64,000 nucleotides of DNA. It comes from Enhydrobacter sp. GTDB lineage: Bacteria > Pseudomonadota > Alphaproteobacteria > Reyranellales > Reyranellaceae. Numbering within the stretch: the first letter of the stretch is position 1; every line of letters begins with the position of its first letter. The position numbers were made by a program, and so were the translations under genes. The notes beneath the pieces are model-generated. The model saw only the letters and a program-made list of their open reading frames with translations. It searched no databases and was not told the DNA's origin. The stretch is from the NCBI RefSeq assembly GCF_030246845.1, contig NZ_CP126889.1, positions 1,612,001-1,676,000 on the forward strand, read 5' to 3'. Shown here in pieces: positions 17,332 through 26,262 of this stretch.

Positions 17332-18351
17332 CTACGATTGGGACCGCTTTGGTACTGACCGGACCACTTGGTTCGCCGGCTTGTCCTCTCGCTGACCCTG
17401 ATAGGATACCTGCCGCAGCAGGCCATCTTCGGTCCAGGTGAGATACGTCACCTCGACGACCATCCTCGGCCGCACCCAATGGACGCGCGAGAGCTGGAGC
17501 GGAGACCCGAAGCGAGACTCGCGCGGCGGCGGCTCGTCCAGGGGCATCTTGGTCGTCGCCAGTGGCTTGAGGACGCCATATAGGCGCTTCAGCTCAGCCG
17601 CATTCATCCCGGTGCCGGCCCGCCCCGCATAGTGCAGTCGTCCGTCCTCGGTGTAGTAGCCAAGCAACAGAGCGCCGATATGGGCTCGGCTTCCCTCGGG
17701 ATCGGTCCAGCCGACAACAACGAACTCCTCGCGGTTAAGGCACTTGGACTTCACCCATAGCCCACGGTCACCGGGCGCATATGGACGATCCAGCCGCTTC
17801 GAGATGACCCCTTCCAAGGCCATGTCGCACGCGCGCCTTAGAAACCGAGGTCCGTCACCAACAACGTGGTCGCTGTAGCGCAGCCCTGGGATGGCCTTCC
17901 GAAAGAGCGATTGCAGCCGCTGCTTGCGCTCGATCAGCGGCAGCCCTGCGCTGTTCTGCCCTTGCAGGAACAGAAGATCGAAGGCGAAGAAAATCAGGTC
18001 GTCGGTATGGCCCTGGTCCATCGCGGCCTGGAGCCGACTGAAGGAGCTGACACCGTCTTTGCGAAGCGCGCACAGCTCGCCGTCGATATAGGCCGTCTTC
18101 ACCGGCAGCGCCTTCAAGGCGTCGATCGTGTAGCGGTAGCGGTGCGACCAATCGAGGCCTGTCCGCGTCAGGAGCTGGATGCGCCCGTTGTCCAGCCGCG
18201 CAAGCATGCGGTAGCCGTCGTATTTGATTTCGTGCAGCCAGCCTTCGCCGGATGGCGCCTGCTCCACCAGGCGCGTCAACTGCGGCTTTATCCATGCCGG
18301 AGGATGTGATTGGTTTGTTTGCGAAGCGCTCCGCTTCGGCTTGGCCGCCAT
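17332..18351 (-). CDS. ATP-dependent DNA ligase (LigD ligase-domain type)
   Basis: A 339-residue stand-alone ligase that seals nicks using ATP through a ligase-AMP intermediate. Motif I, EIKYDGYRM (about residues 41-49), carries the AMP-accepting Lys. Motif III is LIFFAFDLLFL, motif IV LEGVISKRLDRPY and motif V GLWVKSKCLNREEFVVVG. An OB-fold domain completes it (IGALLLGYYTEDGRLHYAGRAGTGM). The family is the ligase module of LigD, used in Ku-dependent end joining. Here neither the polymerase nor the phosphoesterase module, nor a ku gene, is nearby, so it resembles the LigC class. Confidence 0.88.
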   Translation of the reverse strand: MAAKPKRSASQTNQSHPPAWIKPQLTRLVEQAPSGEGWLHEIKYDGYRMLARLDNGRIQLLTRTGLDWSHRYRYTIDALKALPVKTAYIDGELCALRKDGVSSFSRLQAAMDQGHTDDLIFFAFDLLFLQGQNSAGLPLIERKQRLQSLFRKAIPGLRYSDHVVGDGPRFLRRACDMALEGVISKRLDRPYAPGDRGLWVKSKCLNREEFVVVGWTDPEGSRAHIGALLLGYYTEDGRLHYAGRAGTGMNAAELKRLYGVLKPLATTKMPLDEPPPRESRFGSPLQLSRVHWVRPRMVVEVTYLTWTEDGLLRQVSYQGQREDKPANQVVRSVPKRSQS

Positions 18352-18360
18352 GGTCCAGCT

Positions 18361-18657
18361 TCACTCTGGAGGTGACCGTTTCGACCGCGGCTTGCGTCGA
18401 GCTTTCTGAGGAGCGTCGCTTTGGGCTTCAGCGGAAGGAGGTCGCGGTAGCTCAACCTCCGGCCAGGGCTCCCAGCCGTCGAGCAAAAGCCCATCCCAGT
18501 TAACGTGTCGGCCGTCGCCATGGTCATGCGCGAGGCGCCGATACCTGACCAAATCGACGGGCTCCCACTCGAACATTACATCGTTCAGTGAATCATGCAC
18601 CCAGCACGGCTTCGTGGGGTCGAACTCGGACATCGGGCGGCGAGGCGGCGCGGGCAT
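18361..18657 (-). CDS. Hypothetical protein
   Basis: A 98-residue soluble protein, Trp- and Asp-rich (PCWVHDSLNDVMFEWEPVD), with a basic tail (KARRKPRSKRSPPE). It follows the gene at 18657-18938 with a one-base overlap and lies just before the DNA ligase gene, so the three may be one transcript. Unrecognised. Confidence 0.5.
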   Translation of the reverse strand: MPAPPRRPMSEFDPTKPCWVHDSLNDVMFEWEPVDLVRYRRLAHDHGDGRHVNWDGLLLDGWEPWPEVELPRPPSAEAQSDAPQKARRKPRSKRSPPE

Positions 18658-18938
18658 CAGTTCAAAGCGTCCGCGTCACGCCAGATCCACTGCTTGAGCC
18701 TATGACGCTGATAGTCACTGAGCCGGCGGCGGAAGCGGAAGCACATAAGGCAATCTTCGATGCCGAAGTCCGATGCAACTGTTACCGAAGCACCAAGCTC
18801 ATCGTATCCTGGTAGCTCCTCGCGCAGGTCGGCCTCCTTGACGGCGCGCTCGGCCTCGGTCCAGCCGCGGGTGTCGTTAACCAGGACGTGGCTTTCGCCA
18901 CCGCCGTTCGGGTCGTCGGGATAGTCGCTGCGGTACAT
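18657..18938 (-). CDS. Hypothetical protein
   Basis: A 93-residue protein beginning MYRSDYPDDPNGGGESHVLV, with an acidic middle and a C-terminal EDCLMCFRFRRRLSDYQRH region. No motif that I can name. First gene of the possible ligase transcript. Its start lies 50 bp from the divergent start of the gene split by IS21. Confidence 0.5.
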   Translation of the reverse strand: MYRSDYPDDPNGGGESHVLVNDTRGWTEAERAVKEADLREELPGYDELGASVTVASDFGIEDCLMCFRFRRRLSDYQRHRLKQWIWRDADALN

Positions 18939-18987
18939 GGCGACCTAACGCTTCGGGATCGGTGCAGGCTGCGGGTGTCAATATATC

Positions 18988-19026
18988 ATGTATGACAAGT
19001 CGCACCTGCCTCCGGGAGCCCTTGCG
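18988..19026 (+). pseudogene. 5' end of small gene split by IS21
   Basis: Thirteen codons, [13 protein letters not shown], ending exactly at the IS21 element. The last eight bases (CCCTTGCG) are the target duplication. Joined to 20890 the frame continues without a shift into the 3' part. Confidence 0.6.
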
Positions 19027-19173
19027 TGCGGATTCCGCTGACGCCGGCCGGGCATTCCGATTGAAGTCGGCCACCTTTTCCGATTGAAGCCGGCCGGAGA
19101 TTCCGATCGATGCCGGCCAGGGTGGCGAACGCCCACTGGTCGTCTGTCGTTTGCCATCGCTCGGGTTGAGCGG

Positions 19174-19813
19174 TCAAGCGGTAGACTGAGGAACGATCTT
19201 CTTGCGCAGCGAATCTCCCTTGAGCCTGAGGCGATGGGCGTTGTGCACGAGGCGGTCGAGGATGGCGTCGGCGATGATGGGCTCGCCGATGATGGCGTGC
19301 CAGCGATCGACGGGGGTCTGGCTGGTGATCAGGGTGGCGCCGCGGCCGTAGCGCTCCTCGACGACCTCCAGCAGATCGCGCCGCTGGTCGGACCCGAACG
19401 GCTCCAGCCCCCAGTCGTCGAGGATGAGCAAGCGGACCTTGCCGAGCCTCTTCATCAGCCGCGGATAGCGGCCGTCGCCGCGGGCGAGTGCGAGGTCGGG
19501 GAACAGCTTGGGCACGCGCTGATAGAGGACGGAGTGGTTGTCGCGGCAGGCCTTGTTGCCGAGCGCACAGGCGAGCCACGATTTGCCGACCCCGGTGGGC
19601 CCTTCGATGATCAGGTTCTGCGGGACGGTGATCCAGTCGCCGACAATCAGCTTCTGGAACAGGGATCGTGGCCTCGCGATCGAGCAGCAAGGCAAGCCAC
19701 TCGGCGTGACCGAGACCGGCGGCACTTGGGTTGTCCTGCAGCTCGGCGAAGGCACGGGCCATGCCGGTAAGGCCCAGGGTGGTGAGCTGATCGATGGTGG
19801 GATGGATGAGCAA
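19174..19813 (-). pseudogene. istB remnant, IS21 helper ATPase
   Basis: The TTG at 19813 (GAGGAG upstream) starts [20 protein letters not shown]. After [10 protein letters not shown] about 40 codons are missing and the frame changes to [19 protein letters not shown]. Walker A is [13 protein letters not shown] and Walker [13 protein letters not shown]. IstB is the AAA+ partner that selects targets for IstA. The deletion with frameshift near 19670 inactivates it. Confidence 0.8.
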
Positions 19814-19824
19814 GATCTGTCTCC

Positions 19825-20690
19825 TCAGTGGTAGTAGCGGGAGCCGCGGATGTTGGGATGGTCGAGCGGCAACTCGGGCCGGTGCCGCTTGCGGCAACGG
19901 CTGACGGTCCAGCCCCTTGTCGAGGATCGAGCCGATCGAGCCGTAGGAACGGGCCCCGATCTCGAGCCCACGACAGCAGGCGGCCTCGAGACGATCCGTG
20001 CCGTATTGGCGGACGAGCCTGAGGATGCCGAGGCAGGCGCGGAAGCCCTGCTCGGGATGCGGCCGGCTGCGCAGGATGACCTCGACGAGAGTGGCGGTGT
20101 CGCGGCCGATGGTGGCGGCCTCGCGCAGGAGGCGCTCGTGGGTCCAGCCGGCGTAGCGACGGTGGGCGCTCGGCATATGGTCGGCCAGCGTGGTGTGCCG
20201 GCCGCGCGCACCGCCCAGCAGATGACAGGCAACCCGCTGCCCCTTGTGGAACAGCTCGACTGTTCGCTCGGTGATGCGCGCCTCGACCTCCTGGCGCAGC
20301 AGCCGATGCGGCACCGAGTAGTAATGGCCGTCGATGTCGACGTGGTAATCGAGCCCGACGCGGCGCCGGCGCCAATCGGCGTAGACGTAGGGCTCGACCG
20401 GCAAGGGATTGAGAGCTGGCCGGTCGAGTTGCTCGAAGAGCTGGCGGCGGCTCACCCCCAGATGGCGCATCGGCCGAGCATTGAGGTCATCCAGCAACGT
20501 CCTGATGGCGGCGTTGAGCTCGGCCAGCGAGACGAAGCGCTGATGGCGCAGGCGCGCCAGGATCCAGCGTTCGACCACCAGGACACCGACCTCGACCTTG
20601 GCCTTGTCGCGCGGCCGGCGGGGGCGGGCCGGCAGGATCGCCGTGCCATAGTGGGTGGCGAAGTCCTAGTAGGTCGGATTCAGCCCCGGC
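19825..20690 (-). pseudogene. istA remnant, IS21 transposase C-terminal half
   Basis: Only the part after the catalytic core remains. It begins near EPGLNPTY, meets a TAG at 20666-20668 where homologues have Gln, and continues [14 protein letters not shown] and [23 protein letters not shown] second frameshift near 19930 is needed to reach the usual end [12 protein letters not shown] at 19825, just before istB. The integrase-like DDE core is gone. Confidence 0.78.
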
Positions 20691-20889
20691 TCTCCCCTTC
20701 CCTGGCAGGCCAGGGAGCCTATGCGGTTCAACCAGCGATCGAGCGTCCGCCACCTCAGGGGTGGCCGACCTCAAATCCGAACCGGCGGCCGGCTTGGATC
20801 GGAACGGGCGGCCGGCTGCAAATTGGGATCAGTGGCCGACTTCATCCCGGAATAAGTGGCCGCCTTGCTCCGGAATCCGCACCCTTGCG

Positions 20890-21231
20890 TGGCGTGACTA
20901 TGAGGTCACCTTGCCGTCCGGGCTGATGGGCAGCGTAACCTTCACACTCGGCGACCCCGACTTCGATTCCTTTGCCTCTCGGCTTGCGCGCCAACATGAG
21001 GCATCGATCTTTGGCTCTCTTGCACTCGAAGTGCCGGGTGAACCGGAGATGCCAATCGTCTGGATGGTTCAGCACACCAAGCTTCAGCTTTGGTATCCCA
21101 ACACGGGCAACCCGGATCACGGTGAAGAGCTCAGGAAGGTGGTGAGGGAGCTGTACGAGGTTTTCCTTCGCGACATCGGCGACTTGGTCGAAGTGGACGA
21201 CGACGATTCGACAGGCCAGGACTTGAACTAG
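20890..21231 (+). pseudogene. 3' part of small gene split by IS21
   Basis: Reads WRDYEVTLPSGLMGSVTF onward for 113 residues to a stop at 21231. With the 13 codons at 18988 it restores a 126-residue protein. The rest includes EPEMPIVWMVQHTKLQLWYP and an acidic end (DLVEVDDDDSTGQD). The family is unknown to me. A hybrid frame starting inside the element (20761) is an artefact of the insertion. Confidence 0.65.
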
Positions 21232-21322
21232 GGTCAAAACCCACAAAAGTCCTCCGCTGCAGCCGATCCGACTCCACGGCACCCACGAACGGTTGGCTTG
21301 GGCGGATTGGCGAAAGCCAGCG

Positions 21323-22798
21323 CTACGACCGGCCAGTGACGCGATAGACTCGCGCATTGCCCTCGACGCCGCGCAGCGGCGCACCGAACTCCTCGACATC
21401 GTGGCCGGCCAGAAGATCGCGAACGCCGGAAGCCGTGTAGAGCGCCTCCGTCAGACAAATTTCGCTGGCATCGGCGAAGGACTGCACTCGCGCGGCTATG
21501 TTCACGGTCTGGCCGAAATAGTCGAGATTCTCGTTGAGGGTCACGGCGATGGACGGCCCGCTGTGGGCGCCTATCTTGAGAATGATGGCGGGCTGTCCGT
21601 GATCTCGGTTGAACTGGTCGATCTCCTGCAGGATGCGGAGCGCCGCCGCTACAGCGTCGACCGGCCGGGAAAAAGCTGCCATCACGGCGTCGCCGATGGT
21701 CTTCACTATGGCGCCGGCATGCCGATGGGCGACCGTGTCGAGAAGGGCGAAATGTTCCCGGACCAGGGCGTAGGCATTGAGATCGCCGAGGCGCTCGTAT
21801 AGCGCCGTCGAGCCCTTCAAGTCAGTGAACAGGAACGTGACCTGTCGGATGCCCAGGCCCTCTTCCTCGTCCACGCGCTCGGAGCGGAAGAGCTTGCGGA
21901 ACGTCTGCCGCGTCAGCAGCATCCCGCCGGAGACGTAGGGATCGAATTCGAGCGCCGGCTTCTCTGGCATGGCCACGATCTCGGGAGGCCAGTTGGTGAG
22001 GAGCAGCGCGCCGCGCTTGACGCCCGTGTTGCTGACTTCGAAGATCGCAGGTCCCGGCGGCACGGCCGAAACGGCAGGCGTGAAACGCTGTCCATCGTAG
22101 AGGACGCGGACGATCGTCGGACCGTCGGGCGTCGGAACGTCGGGCGGTGCGGCCGCAGGGGTCGACATGACCGGAAGCATGAAGCCGGCCTGCGTCTGGA
22201 CGTTGACGCCCGAGAGGGCGCCGGGGCCGATCTCGGCCTGCAGCCTAGTTGTGACGCCCGGTGGCAGATACGCCATGCCGCGCACGAAGCCGCGCAGGAC
22301 GTCGACAAACCGGGTCTGTCCGCCAGGCAGCCGCCCGCTGTCGGCGAATTTCAGCTTCCAGTGCAGATCCTCGATCGAGAGGTTGTCGACGTCGTGCAGC
22401 GCCAGGCGCCGGACCTGCGGCGAGACGGAAAAGGAAACCTCGATGAAGTCGTCGAGCTCTGTATGACCGTCGATATCGCACAGTCCGCAGACGAAGTGGC
22501 TACGAAGCGCTCGCAGCTTGCCGAAGCTTTCCAGCACCAGGCCCGAGTGGGGGCAGAGGATGTCCCAGTGCATATCGACCAGACCGGCGCGCGCGGCGTG
22601 AAGGAAAAGGTCGATGGACTCCGGCTCGGCCACGCCGCGATCGCGGGCAAAGGCCAGGGGATTGGCGCGGTAGACGCCAACTTCGTCGCCACTGCGGATC
22701 AGCGTTTCGAACTTGGAGATGACCCGAGGACCCCAGGCGCGAGCCTGCTCGATCTGGGTCATCTTGTTTTCGAGAAGCCGTTCGTCAATGGATGTCAT
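21323..22798 (-). CDS. Class III adenylate/guanylate cyclase with N-terminal DUF5939-like region
   Basis: A 491-residue protein. The C-terminal catalytic domain starts VTFLFTDLKGSTALYERLGD (metal-binding Asp) and continues VKTIGDAVMAAF (second Asp) and GQTVNIAARVQSFA (the Asn/Arg transition-state residues). About 300 residues come before it, including HFVCGLCDIDGHTELDDFIEVSFSVSP with a CxxC pair, as in soluble cyclases annotated DUF5939. It would make cAMP or cGMP in the cytoplasm; the base specificity is not read. The start at 22798 has AGGAG six bases upstream. Confidence 0.88.
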   Translation of the reverse strand: MTSIDERLLENKMTQIEQARAWGPRVISKFETLIRSGDEVGVYRANPLAFARDRGVAEPESIDLFLHAARAGLVDMHWDILCPHSGLVLESFGKLRALRSHFVCGLCDIDGHTELDDFIEVSFSVSPQVRRLALHDVDNLSIEDLHWKLKFADSGRLPGGQTRFVDVLRGFVRGMAYLPPGVTTRLQAEIGPGALSGVNVQTQAGFMLPVMSTPAAAPPDVPTPDGPTIVRVLYDGQRFTPAVSAVPPGPAIFEVSNTGVKRGALLLTNWPPEIVAMPEKPALEFDPYVSGGMLLTRQTFRKLFRSERVDEEEGLGIRQVTFLFTDLKGSTALYERLGDLNAYALVREHFALLDTVAHRHAGAIVKTIGDAVMAAFSRPVDAVAAALRILQEIDQFNRDHGQPAIILKIGAHSGPSIAVTLNENLDYFGQTVNIAARVQSFADASEICLTEALYTASGVRDLLAGHDVEEFGAPLRGVEGNARVYRVTGRS

Positions 22799-23056
22799 TG
22801 CCAGCTCCTGACGGCGACAGCCTATCAGCTTCTCCTGGTCGTCGCGAGCTACTCGGCCGCCGCCAGCCTGCCGGCGAACCTTGCCGCCTGCACACGCGCG
22901 GGCAAATCCTGCGGCGATGGCGGTTCCGCCTCCTGAAGCTCGACAGCAGTGCCTGCGTCCGCTCTGGGTCACTGCGGTCGGGTCGGAAGCAGGCACGGAA
23001 TTGCAGACTTTATGGGGTTTGACCCTAGCTCCAGAGCCTTCTGTTAGGCTGCGGCC

Positions 23057-23716
23057 ATGTGCAATCTCTACACCTACCGCGTCATGCCCGAGGAAATGGC
23101 CGGGCTGATGGCTCACTTCAGGCTGATCGGCCAGAGCTTCGCCGAGGCGCTGCGAAGCCGCAACGAGCCGATCGACGATGTCTATCCCAACCGCCCCGCG
23201 CCGGTGCTGGTGATGCAGGACGGACGGCCAGTCGTGCGGCAAGACATGCTGTGGGGCTTCCCGCCGTTCGGCGGCAAAGGCCCCTACGGCACGAACTTCC
23301 GCAACCTCAAGCTCAAGCTGCGGCGGGACTGGCTCGACCGCGAGCACCGTTGCATCGTGCCAGCCCGTGCCTTCGCCGAGCCCGACAAGAACACGAGCAA
23401 GCCTGTTGCGTGGCGCTGGTTCGAACGGGTGGATGGCTTGCCGTTCTTCTTCGCCGGGATCTGGCGGCCTTGGACGGGTGACCGAGGAACGAAGAAGGCT
23501 CCCAACCTAGGGGACCACATGCTGTTCTCGATCATGACGACCGAGCCGAAGGGCGTCGTGGCGCCGATCCACGAGAAGGCGATGCCCGTGATGCTGATGA
23601 CGCCGGAGGATGTCGGTCGCTGGCTCGATGGCGGCTCGGTAGCGGATGCGGTCGAGATGCAGAAACCCGCGGCGGACGATGCAATCCGGGTTTCCGACTT
23701 GAGGAAAGCAGCCTGA
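23057..23716 (+). CDS. SRAP-domain abasic-site protein (YedK/HMCES family)
   Basis: A 219-residue protein that forms a thiazolidine crosslink with abasic sites in single-stranded DNA through Cys2. It begins MCNLYTYRV, so the catalytic Cys follows the initiator Met. NRPAPVLV, WGFPPFGG and NFRNLKLKLRRDWLDREHRCIVPARAF hold the conserved Asn, Arg and Glu/Asp region. The conserved His is in VAPIHEKAMPVML. Length and order fit the family. With the DNA ligase upstream, it makes up a DNA-damage cargo set. Confidence 0.93.
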   Translation: MCNLYTYRVMPEEMAGLMAHFRLIGQSFAEALRSRNEPIDDVYPNRPAPVLVMQDGRPVVRQDMLWGFPPFGGKGPYGTNFRNLKLKLRRDWLDREHRCIVPARAFAEPDKNTSKPVAWRWFERVDGLPFFFAGIWRPWTGDRGTKKAPNLGDHMLFSIMTTEPKGVVAPIHEKAMPVMLMTPEDVGRWLDGGSVADAVEMQKPAADDAIRVSDLRKAA

Positions 23717-24075
23717 TCAGCGTCGCCCGAATTTATGCCGGGCCGCTGGCGGCACGAACCCGGCTGCCACGCTTGGCTTGCGGTCCGTGCCCAATATTCG
23801 CGCTTCAGCTTTTGGGTGCCGTGATGGCCGCTCGCGAATGTCCTCGCGATAGTCGCCCATCCCTGTCTCGGTGTGCGGTGGGTAACGGTGTGATCGGCCA
23901 CACCGCCACAAACGGAGCAACTGAAGCTCACGGTGCGGTAGTCGCGATCGAGATAGCCCGGCGGCAAGCGGAGTGGTGCGAACCGGCGACATGAGTCGCA
24001 GCGCAGCCACATCTCGCCGAACGTCTTGCGGAGCGCGCGAAAGGTATAGGGCTCGGCGGGCCAGGGACCGACCAT
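23717..24075 (-). pseudogene. CxxC zinc-ribbon-like protein with a frameshift
   Basis: From ATG 24075 the frame reads MVGPWPAEPYTFRALRKTFG, then MWLRCDSCRRFAPLRL and FSCSVCGGVADH, two CxxC pairs fitting a zinc ribbon. Near 23880 the better-looking continuation moves to another frame (GMGDYREDIRERPSRHPKA, FVPPAARHKFGRR) with a stop at 23717. The original frame runs on antisense through the SRAP gene with poor composition. A short indel is the simplest account. Function unknown. Confidence 0.5.
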
Positions 24076-24193
24076 GCTCCCGACCTACGGAGCCGAAACG
24101 GCCGAAAGGCCAAATGCTTGTGACATGCCGAACACTCCCAAAGTGCTCGACCGGACCCCACGCCCCTCTGTCTCCAGCGGCGGACGTTCTACC
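24050..24193. repeat. Diverged intergenic repeat, copy A
   Basis: About 145 bp that aligns with 26263-26409 over its whole length, best in the blocks GGACCGACC, GCGACCTAC/CGACCTAC, GCTTGTGACATGCCGAACAC versus GCTTCTGACACGCCGAACAC, GTGCTCGACCGG and CCTCTGTCTC. Copy A covers the start and upstream region of the zinc-ribbon gene on the minus strand. Confidence 0.55.
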
Positions 24194-24336
24194 TCCGGCA
24201 CCTCACAAAAGGCCAGTGCGTTCCAAATGTCGCACGCGGTAGGCCAAAATCGTGGAACCAGAGTGATTTCGGCGCGTTTTTAAGGCTCGTTATTTACCAG
24301 ACGACATTTCAATGGAAGAAAAACAGGGGGCAATTG

Positions 24337-24819
24337 ATGCGTTCCAATTTGTCATTGGTATGGGTAGCGCCTGACCGGCCGGTAAATAGTTCACCAAGTG
24401 CCGAACGCGCGAGAAAATCTGGCAACGGCCATCACACAAGACAATCGACAATTCTGGTCGTGGAGGACGAGCTCCTGATCAGGCTGGCCATCTCTGACTA
24501 TCTGCGCGATTGCGGGTATCGAGTTTTGGAGGCCGCAAATGCCAATGATGCGCAGCAAATTCTGCGGGCGGACGAGCCGGTGGAAGTGCTGTTTTCCGAT
24601 ATAGACCTCGGGCCGGGTATGAACGGCTTTGCCCTCGCCAGATGGGTTCGCCAGGAGTATCCCGCTGTTCGCATCGTTCTAACGTCTGGCGTTGTAAGAT
24701 CGGCCGAGGATGCGGCGGAGCTTTGCGACGGCCCCTTCGTGCGCAAGCCGTACTCCTATGAGATGCTGGCAGATCAGATCAAACAAATGCTCGCTCGTTT
24801 CCAGCGCAGCCGGGGTTGA
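24337..24819 (+). CDS. Single-domain response regulator
   Basis: A 160-residue CheY-like receiver with an N-terminal tail of about 35 residues. ILVVEDELLIRLAI holds the acidic pocket, LFSDIDLGPGMNG the phospho-acceptor Asp, VLTSG the switch Thr/Ser, and VRKPYSYE the conserved Lys. No output domain follows, so it probably works in a phosphorelay or by protein contact. AGGGGG precedes the ATG. It could pair with one of the island's kinases. Confidence 0.88.
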   Translation: MRSNLSLVWVAPDRPVNSSPSAERARKSGNGHHTRQSTILVVEDELLIRLAISDYLRDCGYRVLEAANANDAQQILRADEPVEVLFSDIDLGPGMNGFALARWVRQEYPAVRIVLTSGVVRSAEDAAELCDGPFVRKPYSYEMLADQIKQMLARFQRSRG

Positions 24820-25018
24820 AGCCTAGCAGGAAAATTGTTGGCAATCTTCGCGGACGAGTGCCAGCGCCGAGCAAGGCGATTGCGCTTCCCCCTCGCACGA
24901 TAACAGCGCATCATCAGTCATCGCTGGCCGAGAAATAGGCGCCAGCGCCTGAGAGACAGCGCCGGATTTCAACCGGCTACAGCACTCCCGCCTGATCAAT
25001 TATTGGAGTGCTGTCACC

Positions 25019-25435
25019 ATGGCATCGTTCAACAAGCCAAGCCGTTCCGATCGACCACCGATTCTCGCCGGCCTTAACATCTTGGTCGCCGAGGATGATT
25101 TTGTGATTGCCGAGTACGTGCGCACGGTCATCGAATCGGCCGGCGCCAATGTGATTGGCCCTGCCGCCGATGTCGAGCGTGCCTGCGCTCTCGCCAGGAC
25201 CGAAGACTTGCACGGCGCTGTGCTGGATCTTCAGCTCCGGGACGACCTAGCAGTGCCTTTGATGAACCAACTGGACAGCCGCCGCGTGCCGTTCGTCGTC
25301 ATCAGTGGCCATGAGCTTGCATCCGTGCCACGGCGCATTGCCGGCATGAGTTACGTTGCCAAGCCTATCGCCGACGCTGAACTTATCGAGAAGGTCGCCG
25401 CAGCCAGCAAGGCGAAGTCCCCCAGCATTCGATAG
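25019..25435 (+). CDS. Single-domain response regulator
   Basis: A 138-residue receiver. ILVAEDDFVIAEYV carries the acidic pair, GAVLDLQLRDD the phospho-acceptor Asp, FVVISGHEL the switch Ser, and YVAKPIAD the Lys. No output domain. Receivers of this type are common beside HWE kinases in alphaproteobacteria. Stands alone, 200 bp after another receiver gene. Confidence 0.87.
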   Translation: MASFNKPSRSDRPPILAGLNILVAEDDFVIAEYVRTVIESAGANVIGPAADVERACALARTEDLHGAVLDLQLRDDLAVPLMNQLDSRRVPFVVISGHELASVPRRIAGMSYVAKPIADAELIEKVAAASKAKSPSIR

Positions 25436-25449
25436 GTCAGCGGAGCGCG

Positions 25450-25623
25450 ATGAAATGCATCGGCCTGGTGCTCGCTCTGTTCGTCGTGGCAGGGTGCGCG
25501 AACTGCCAATCCTGCAAGCAGATCCCGGGATGGGATGGCCGTTATGCCACCCATGACCGCGGCGCCCTCAATCGGGAGAACCATCCCGGTTTGCCGATAA
25601 CGCCGTACGTCCCGCAGTCGTAG
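25450..25623 (+). CDS. Small lipoprotein
   Basis: A 57-residue frame. MKCIGLVLALFVVAGC is a lipoprotein signal with lipobox VAGC, cleaved before Cys16, followed by two more Cys (CANCQSC) and a hydrophilic tail. GGAG lies a few bases before the ATG, 14 bp after the receiver gene. Function unknown; probably membrane-anchored in the periplasm. Confidence 0.6.
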   Translation: MKCIGLVLALFVVAGCANCQSCKQIPGWDGRYATHDRGALNRENHPGLPITPYVPQS

Positions 25624-25814
25624 TTGGTCATCAAGGGCCTTCTCCTGCTTTGGCCGTCGGCTCGGGCGCCGGCGCGCCAACCCAAATTCCATCTCGTGGA
25701 CTTGCCATCGGTCAGACTGGAAATTCGTCGGCGGTAGCTATTAGTCAATGGTGCCGCTCGGAGTTCGCCCTGCCGACGACTCGTGACGGTGGTTATCCGT
25801 CGGGGAGGCTTCCG

Positions 25815-26063
25815 ATATACACCTTCCTTTTTACCTGCCCGAAGATAGGGACCGCCGTGGAAGGTTGGACCATGCTGCCGTTCACGCTGGACCACTTTGT
25901 GATGCAGGCGTGTACAGCCTGTGGCGGCACACATCTTGTCACCCCAGCTTCTGGTCAGAAGCGGTCATATCCCACCAAAGTGGGCAAGAACGCCCGATAC
26001 AAGAGCGACGAAGGCGAAGGCGAAGGCCGCGGCCAGGACGAACCGCCAAATCTTCGGAGCTAA
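25815..26063 (+). CDS. Small CxxC protein, paralogue of the one at 43073, start codon apparently ATA
   Basis: The segment YTFLFTCPKIGTAVEGW and the following CTACGGTHLVTPASG match FLFRCSITGTVVQGF and CPACGRIHIIDPITG of the 43073-43255 gene. GGGGAGG lies six bases before an ATA (25815), where a Met is expected. The frame upstream of it is open but unlike the paralogue. Either ATA is used or the start is lost. The last 30 residues overlap an opposite gene and may be extra. Function unknown; the Cys pattern suggests zinc binding. Confidence 0.4.
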   Translation: MYTFLFTCPKIGTAVEGWTMLPFTLDHFVMQACTACGGTHLVTPASGQKRSYPTKVGKNARYKSDEGEGEGRGQDEPPNLRS

Positions 26064-26174
26064 CGGATCGAAGGATCTGTGCGTAGGGCGGCCGACAAAG
26101 CGACTGCCGAACGACCAGCCGCAAGCGGCGCCAAAGGCACCACTTGCCAATAAAAGGATGTCAGTGATGTCCAT
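25965..26174 (-). CDS. Small two-pass membrane protein
   Basis: A 69-residue protein, MDITDILLLASGAFGAACGW at the start, with hydrophobic segments at about residues 5-22 and 45-67 joined by a basic loop (GRPTHRSFDPLAPKIWR). AGAGGCGG lies just upstream. Its upstream region is part of the diverged repeat family shared with the zinc-ribbon gene at 24075. Function unknown. Confidence 0.5.
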   Translation of the reverse strand: MDITDILLLASGAFGAACGWSFGSRFVGRPTHRSFDPLAPKIWRFVLAAAFAFAFVALVSGVLAHFGGI

Positions 26175-26262
26175 CGCCGCCTCTGGATCTTGCCCGCTCG
26201 CTACACCGACTTGAACAAGAGGCGGCCGTGACCATCCGTGGGTCAGTTTAATTTCTTCGCCT

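Larger units (their letters stand above)
19027..20881 (-). mobile_element. IS21-family element, internally deleted (1,855 bp)
   Basis: Ends are TGCGGATTCCG inverted repeats, flanked by an 8-bp direct repeat CCCTTGCG (19019-19026 and 20882-20889). Both ends carry several subterminal repeats of a GTCGGCC/GCCGGCC-type unit, as in other IS21 members. Intact elements have about 2.4 kb. This copy lacks the first half of istA, has a nonsense codon in what remains, and has a deletion in istB, so it cannot move by itself. Confidence 0.88.
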
